From positions 62,001 to 126,000 of the forward strand of contig NZ_JAOCKJ010000006.1 in assembly GCF_029844725.1 (NCBI RefSeq): a stretch of 64,000 nucleotides of DNA. Direction: 5' to 3'. This document shows, piece by piece, positions 60,160 through 64,000 of this stretch (position 1 is the first letter of the stretch; the number at the start of each line of letters is the position of its first letter). Source of the DNA: Pantoea sp. GD03673. Lineage in GTDB: Bacteria > Pseudomonadota > Gammaproteobacteria > Enterobacterales > Enterobacteriaceae. The position numbers and the translations under genes are program-made. The notes under the pieces were generated by a model that worked only from the letters and a program-made list of their open reading frames with translations, was not told the DNA's origin and did no database searches.

Positions 60160-61080
60160 GTGGCAAACATTAACTGGCGGCATATCGAGATTTTTCATGC
60201 GGTGATGACCAGCGGCAACCTGACTCAGGCCGCCACGCTGCTGCATACTTCCCAACCTACGGTAAGCCGGGAGCTGGCGCGACTGGAGCAGCAGCTGGGA
60301 TTAGCGCTGTTTGGACGAGTACGCGGTCGCCTGCAACCGACCGTGCAGGGGTTACGCCTGTTTGAAGAGGTGCAGCGATCCTGGTACGGTCTGGATCGCA
60401 TCATGGAAGCAGCGGAAGGCCTGCGTCAGTTCCGTCAGGGTGAGCTGTCGATCGCCTGTCTGCCGGTTTTTTCGCAGTCGCTGCTGCCACCGCTGTGCCA
60501 GCCCTTTTTACAGCGCTACCCCGATGTGAGCCTGAATGTAATTCCGCAGGAGTCGCCGCTGCTGGAGGAGTGGCTGTCAGCACAGCGCTATGACCTTGGC
60601 TTAACCGAAACCCAGCACGCCCCGGCCGGAACGGACCGCCTTGCTCTGCTGACCTGCAATGAAGTGTGCGTGTTGCCGCAGCAGCATCCGCTGAGTCAGC
60701 GTGACGTGCTGACGCCGCACGATTTTGCGGGCGAACAGTATGTGAGCCTGTCGCGCAACGACAGCTATCGTCAGCTGCTGGATGCGCTGTTCCAGGAGCA
60801 GGGCGTCGAACGGCGGCTGGTCATGGAGACGCACAGCGCAGCTTCGGTGTGCGCAATGGTGAGAGCGGGCGTGGGCATTTCGATTGTGAATCCGCTGACG
60901 GCGCTGGATTACGCCGACAGCGGTGTGGTGATGCGGACATTCAGCGTGGCGGTGCCGTTTACCGTCAGCCTGGTGAGGCCGCAGCACCGCCCTGCATCGG
61001 CGCTGGTCGATGCCTTTGTCAGCCATCTGCAACAGCAGGTGGCTGACTTTCCGGCACGTATCGCCGCCCGTCTGGCTTAA
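60160..61080 (+). CDS. lysR: LysR-type activator of lysA
   Basis: LysR activates lysA and represses itself. The GTG at 60160 (product MANINWRHIEIFHAVMTSGN) follows ATAGGAA, giving 306 residues versus 311 in E. coli. The helix-turn-helix is NLTQAATLLHTSQPTVSREL. The effector domain keeps SIACLPVFSQSLLPPL and ETHSAASVCAMVRAGVGIS. The C-terminus differs from E. coli and is slightly shorter. It is divergent from lysA; the intergenic region has ATATC and GATAT arms about 25 bp apart that could be part of the operator. Its stop overlaps the convergent MFS gene stop by 4 bp. Confidence 0.96.
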   Translation: MANINWRHIEIFHAVMTSGNLTQAATLLHTSQPTVSRELARLEQQLGLALFGRVRGRLQPTVQGLRLFEEVQRSWYGLDRIMEAAEGLRQFRQGELSIACLPVFSQSLLPPLCQPFLQRYPDVSLNVIPQESPLLEEWLSAQRYDLGLTETQHAPAGTDRLALLTCNEVCVLPQQHPLSQRDVLTPHDFAGEQYVSLSRNDSYRQLLDALFQEQGVERRLVMETHSAASVCAMVRAGVGISIVNPLTALDYADSGVVMRTFSVAVPFTVSLVRPQHRPASALVDAFVSHLQQQVADFPARIAARLA

Positions 61081-62240
61081 GCGCGAACCCTGGCGGCTGC
61101 GCGGCCCGATTTACGGAAGGTGATCAGGCAGATCAGCAGGCCGATGGCTGCCAGCGCAGCCGCCGCGACCGGTACTGTCGTCAGGCCAAATCCACGCCCG
61201 ATAACCGCGCCGCCGACCCAGGCACCCAGCGCATTACCGACGTTAAACGCCGAAATGTTCAGGGTTGAAACCAGGTTTGGTGCCTCTTTACCGTGACGGA
61301 CCACGTTAATTTGCAGGCCTGGCACCGTCGCAAAGGTCGCCATCGCCCACAGGAACAGGGTGATCTCCGCCAGCCACAGCGCATGACTGGTCCAGCTGAA
61401 CAGCAGCGAAAAAATGGCGATCAGTGAGAAGCTGAGGATCAGGCTGAAAGAGACTTTCCAGTCGGCCAGTTTGCCGCCAAGAATATTCCCCACCGTCAGC
61501 CCTGCGCCAATCAGGAACAGCGTCCAGCTGACGCCCCGATCGCTGATGCCCGTCACCTCTAACAGCAGCGGCGCAATGTAGCTGAACAGCGCGAACATCG
61601 CCGCGGCAAAGAAGACCGTCATCAGCAGCGACAGCCAGAGTTTCCCGTTGGCCAGCGCACCGATTTCACTCGCCAGATGAACCGGCTTCTCCTCTTTATT
61701 GTTGGGCAGACTCACGATCAGGGCGATAAACGCCAGCACGCCAATGACCGCCACGCCCCAGAACGTGGCCCGCCAGCCAAACATCTGTCCGAAGCTGGTG
61801 CCCAGCGGAACGCCCAGCACATTCGCTAAGGTCAGCCCGGTAAACATGAGCGCCACAGCGGATGCCTGACGACCGGCAGGCACCAGGCTGGCAGCAACGA
61901 CCGCGCCAATACCAAAGAATGCACCATGACAGAGCGCGGTAACGATTCGCGCCAGCATCAGCAGGTTATAGTTGTATGCCAGCGCACACAGCAGGTTGCC
62001 GACAATAAAGATCACCATCAGCAGAATCAGCGTTTTTTTGCGCGGCAGTCTGGCGGTGAGCAGCGCCATAATCGGCGCACCTATCGCCACCCCCAGCGCA
62101 TAGCCACTGATTAGCCAGCCCGCCAACGGAATGGACACCTGAAGGTCACGCGCCACCTCCGGCAATAATCCCATGATGACAAACTCGGTGGTTCCGATGG
62201 CGAACGCACTCAACGCCAGCGCCAGTAATGCAACAGGCAT
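61077..62240 (-). CDS. MFS transporter, DHA1 family (YdhP/AraJ-like)
   Basis: This is a 387-residue major facilitator with 12 hydrophobic segments. It starts MPVALLALALSAFAIGTTEF. The pattern FAIGTTEFVIMGLLPEVARD in segment 1 and the motif ALLTARLPRKKTLILLM between segments 2 and 3 are typical of the sugar-efflux/YdhP-AraJ branch of DHA1. GAFFGIGAVVAASLVP lies in segment 4. These proteins export small molecules by proton antiport; the substrate is unknown. The ATG at 62240 follows GGGAGAG. A perfect 11-bp-stem hairpin lies 133 bp upstream (62373-62401). The 3' end overlaps lysR by 4 bp, tail to tail. Confidence 0.88.
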   Translation of the reverse strand: MPVALLALALSAFAIGTTEFVIMGLLPEVARDLQVSIPLAGWLISGYALGVAIGAPIMALLTARLPRKKTLILLMVIFIVGNLLCALAYNYNLLMLARIVTALCHGAFFGIGAVVAASLVPAGRQASAVALMFTGLTLANVLGVPLGTSFGQMFGWRATFWGVAVIGVLAFIALIVSLPNNKEEKPVHLASEIGALANGKLWLSLLMTVFFAAAMFALFSYIAPLLLEVTGISDRGVSWTLFLIGAGLTVGNILGGKLADWKVSFSLILSFSLIAIFSLLFSWTSHALWLAEITLFLWAMATFATVPGLQINVVRHGKEAPNLVSTLNISAFNVGNALGAWVGGAVIGRGFGLTTVPVAAAALAAIGLLICLITFRKSGRAAARVRA

Positions 62241-62372
62241 AACACTCTCCCAGTCTTATTTGCAGGTGAACCGCGCAGACGCGCAGCCCTTCGACGCTTA
62301 TTAAAATTTGATCTGCGTCACAGTGAGTATTACAGCACAGCGCCGGTTAGCCACCTAGCCTGTCGCGCGCAA

Positions 62373-62401
62373 AGGATTATTGCTGCTGCCGCAATAATCC
62401 T
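62373..62401. promoter_or_regulatory. Long inverted repeat in the MFS-lipoprotein divergent interval
   Basis: The 361-bp interval 62241-62601 contains no gene I can support. It has a perfect 11-bp inverted repeat (62373-62383 with 62391-62401, arm AGGATTATTGC) around a 7-nt loop. A GC-rich palindrome, CAGACG/CGTCTG, lies near 62424-62460. The 11-bp repeat could be an operator for one of the divergent genes or an RNA hairpin. An AT-rich stretch (62500-62560) probably holds the promoter of the lipoprotein gene. Confidence 0.45.
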
Positions 62402-62601
62402 GCCCTCCTGATGCCATCCCTCCGCGTCAGACGGTCAGAGGCAGAGCCGTGCGGCGTCTGCCTGCACCGGGCCAGGTTGCCATTTCCTGTTAACCGATTA
62501 CCCTTTTTTATATGTAACTCATTAATTATTTCGCAACGTTGCCGATATATCCCTAATCAATTGCCAGGTGTAGTTATCAACTTTTGACGCAGGGAGAGAG
62601 A

Positions 62602-63228
62602 ATGCAGCGACTCATAGCCTTGATGGTCTTTGCCCTGACCGGCTGCTCCGTTGGTCATTATGAGTACAGTAAAGAAGCTGAAAAGCGGGTTGATATGACC
62701 GTGACCGGCATTCCGACCATACTGGGTATCGGCACGCTTGGCACCACTATCCCGCTGACGCCGGAATACAGCCTGACCGCCGCGCACGTAGCGAAGTTTT
62801 CGCTTTATCGGGTCAAAGCCTGGCATCCGCAGTGCGACCTGGCGGTGGTCTATCACAAAAACAGCGAAGCGAACCTGCCCCCCAGTTTCCGCAACAGCCA
62901 TATCGGCGACCAGGTAAACCTTTACGGCTACAGCTTTATTTCGGCTATGCCGGTCAGTTCCAGCGGGCAGAACCTGATCAATACCACGCTGGCAAACAGC
63001 TGGAACAAGCCAGACTGCGTCGTGGTAGCGGCGAATGCGGGTGTGGTGAAGGGGATGTCGGGCGGCGCGGTTTATAACGCGTCAGACGATACGCTGGCAG
63101 GGGTGATTATCGGCTACAGCAATAACATCAATGACAATGCCAGCGGCAAGACACTTTATAAGAATGTTGCGCTCTATGTGCCCTATTCGCGGTTCCAGAC
63201 CTGGCTGGATAATGCCCTGAAATCCTAA
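62602..63228 (+). CDS. Lipoprotein with trypsin-like serine protease domain
   Basis: This is a 208-residue predicted lipoprotein. The signal peptide is short (MQRLIALMVFALTG) and ends at lipobox Cys15 (LTGC). The mature part shows the chymotrypsin-fold triad in order: His62 (LTAAHVAK), Asp79 (PQCDLAVVY) and Ser153 (VKGMSGGAVYN, the GDSGG equivalent). It may be an active periplasmic or outer-membrane-anchored peptidase; no PDZ or other domain is attached. I chose the ATG at 62602 after GGGAGAGAG. I do not recognise a named family or an E. coli K-12 counterpart at this locus. Its stop overlaps the convergent cupin gene by 4 bp. Confidence 0.82.
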   Translation: MQRLIALMVFALTGCSVGHYEYSKEAEKRVDMTVTGIPTILGIGTLGTTIPLTPEYSLTAAHVAKFSLYRVKAWHPQCDLAVVYHKNSEANLPPSFRNSHIGDQVNLYGYSFISAMPVSSSGQNLINTTLANSWNKPDCVVVAANAGVVKGMSGGAVYNASDDTLAGVIIGYSNNINDNASGKTLYKNVALYVPYSRFQTWLDNALKS

Positions 63229-63719
63229 GGCTTTTTGTCAGGCAAGCCGGGATGGTTGCCCATAGGATGTTCGGGCGGATTCAGCCATCTGTCTTGACGG
63301 GTTGCTTCGTAATCCGGGTTAAGAGGATAAGTAATACGATTTTCTGGCTTGCGGGTCTCCCCCACCACCAGAAAGCGTGCTTCGCGATCGCTGTTATTGA
63401 TGAAGGTGTGGCAAATGCCCGTCCCCGCCGGAAAGGCCACTGCATCGCCCGGCGATAGCGGGTAAAGCTCGCCGTTGATCCAGGCGTCAGGCTGACCTTC
63501 AAGCACAAAGATGAACTCTTCTTCCGCGCTCTCCGCATGGGGATAAGACAGGCGGCGTCCGGGCAAAAGCCTTTCATGATGAATACCAAGGCGGGTTAAT
63601 CCCAGCAGCCGCCCCAGTGGCGCACCGATCGACATGCGCTCATCGCTGTCGTCATAATGTTCGTTATCCTCGCCTTCCAGCGCCTGCCAGTGGCGAATAC
63701 AGTCGGGACGTTGCGTCAT
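63225..63719 (-). CDS. Cupin domain-containing protein
   Basis: This is a 164-residue single-domain cupin. Motif 1 includes the metal-ligand pattern SYPHAESAEEEFIFVLEG, and motif 2 is GDAVAFPAGTGICHTFIN. WINGELYPLSPGD lies between them. It resembles uncharacterised COG3837-type cupins. It may bind a divalent metal and a small ligand; enzymatic role is unknown. The ATG at 63719 follows GGAG by 8 nt. It converges with the lipoprotein protease gene and lies between it and lysS, away from E. coli-like context. Confidence 0.85.
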   Translation of the reverse strand: MTQRPDCIRHWQALEGEDNEHYDDSDERMSIGAPLGRLLGLTRLGIHHERLLPGRRLSYPHAESAEEEFIFVLEGQPDAWINGELYPLSPGDAVAFPAGTGICHTFINNSDREARFLVVGETRKPENRITYPLNPDYEATRQDRWLNPPEHPMGNHPGLPDKKP

Positions 63720-63800
63720 GATGATTGCTCCAGGTTAAGACCTTCAGCCTGGCAGAGGGAACGGCATGACTCAAGCATCACGCGGCGAACGGCAGACATA

Positions 63801-63826
63801 AAAAAGCCGGGATACCCCGGCCTTTT
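63801..63826. terminator. lysS intrinsic terminator (bidirectional form)
   Basis: GCCGGG (63806-63811) pairs with CCCGGC (63816-63821) across a 4-nt loop. It is flanked by AAAAA on the left and TTTT on the right, so it can terminate in both directions. On the minus strand it ends lysS transcription 17 bp beyond the stop codon and shields the cupin gene. Confidence 0.88.
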
Positions 63827-63842
63827 CTGAGAACAGTAAGAC

Positions 63843-64000
<158 letters not shown>

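Overview
The window is a contiguous piece of enterobacterial core chromosome. Gene content, gene order and protein length match the Escherichia coli 62-65 min region (eno to lysS) closely. Combined gud and gar genes, two rather than three initiator-tRNA copies, and diverged small genes point to an Erwiniaceae-type member such as Pantoea or Erwinia rather than E. coli itself. That genus call is inference; I ran no database search. I see no insertion sequence, prophage, integrase, CRISPR array or other mobile element.

Layout. (1) 1-7664, minus strand: rlmD-relA-mazG-pyrG-eno, covering rRNA methylation, (p)ppGpp synthesis, NTP clean-up, CTP synthesis and glycolysis; eno runs off the left edge. 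(2) 7759-10494: the sensor kinase gene barA. (3) 10655-19762: a complete D-glucarate/galactarate pathway, with gudP-gudX-gudD-garL-garR-garK on the minus strand and garD divergent. It converts aldarates to 2-phosphoglycerate, the substrate of enolase. (4) 19830-22534: yqcA-truC-yqcC, the Csr-sequestering RNA csrB and syd. An 18-bp UvrY-type box lies upstream of csrB, so the BarA sensor and the main RNA output of its pathway are about 11 kb apart. (5) 22597-28804: queF, ppnN (TTG start, hairpin-rich leader), xni, rlmM, ygdD, gcvA, the sRNA gcvB and ygdI. (6) 29014-34442: csdA-csdE, tcdA, mltA, two initiator tRNAs and amiC. (7) 34675-49585: argA with tandem ARG boxes, then recD-recB-ptrA-recC and four pseudopilin genes. 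(8) 49772-54478: rppH-ptsP and lgt-thyA. (9) 54479-55162: a gene-free interval rich in DnaA boxes, in the place where E. coli carries DARS2. (10) 55163-61080: mutH, ygdQ, ygdR, tas, a GNAT acetyltransferase, and lysA with its regulator lysR. (11) 61077-63719: the least conserved part, with an MFS exporter, a small lipoprotein with a trypsin-like catalytic triad and a cupin protein. The 3' end of lysS closes the window.

Most of the interest is regulatory: the DARS2-like locus, the csrB control region, a motif shared by the divergent gudP and garD promoters, the ppnN leader, and a GcvB variant apparently lacking its internal terminator. I found no evidence of an entirely new multi-gene system. 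The lipoprotein protease is the gene I can least match to a named family.
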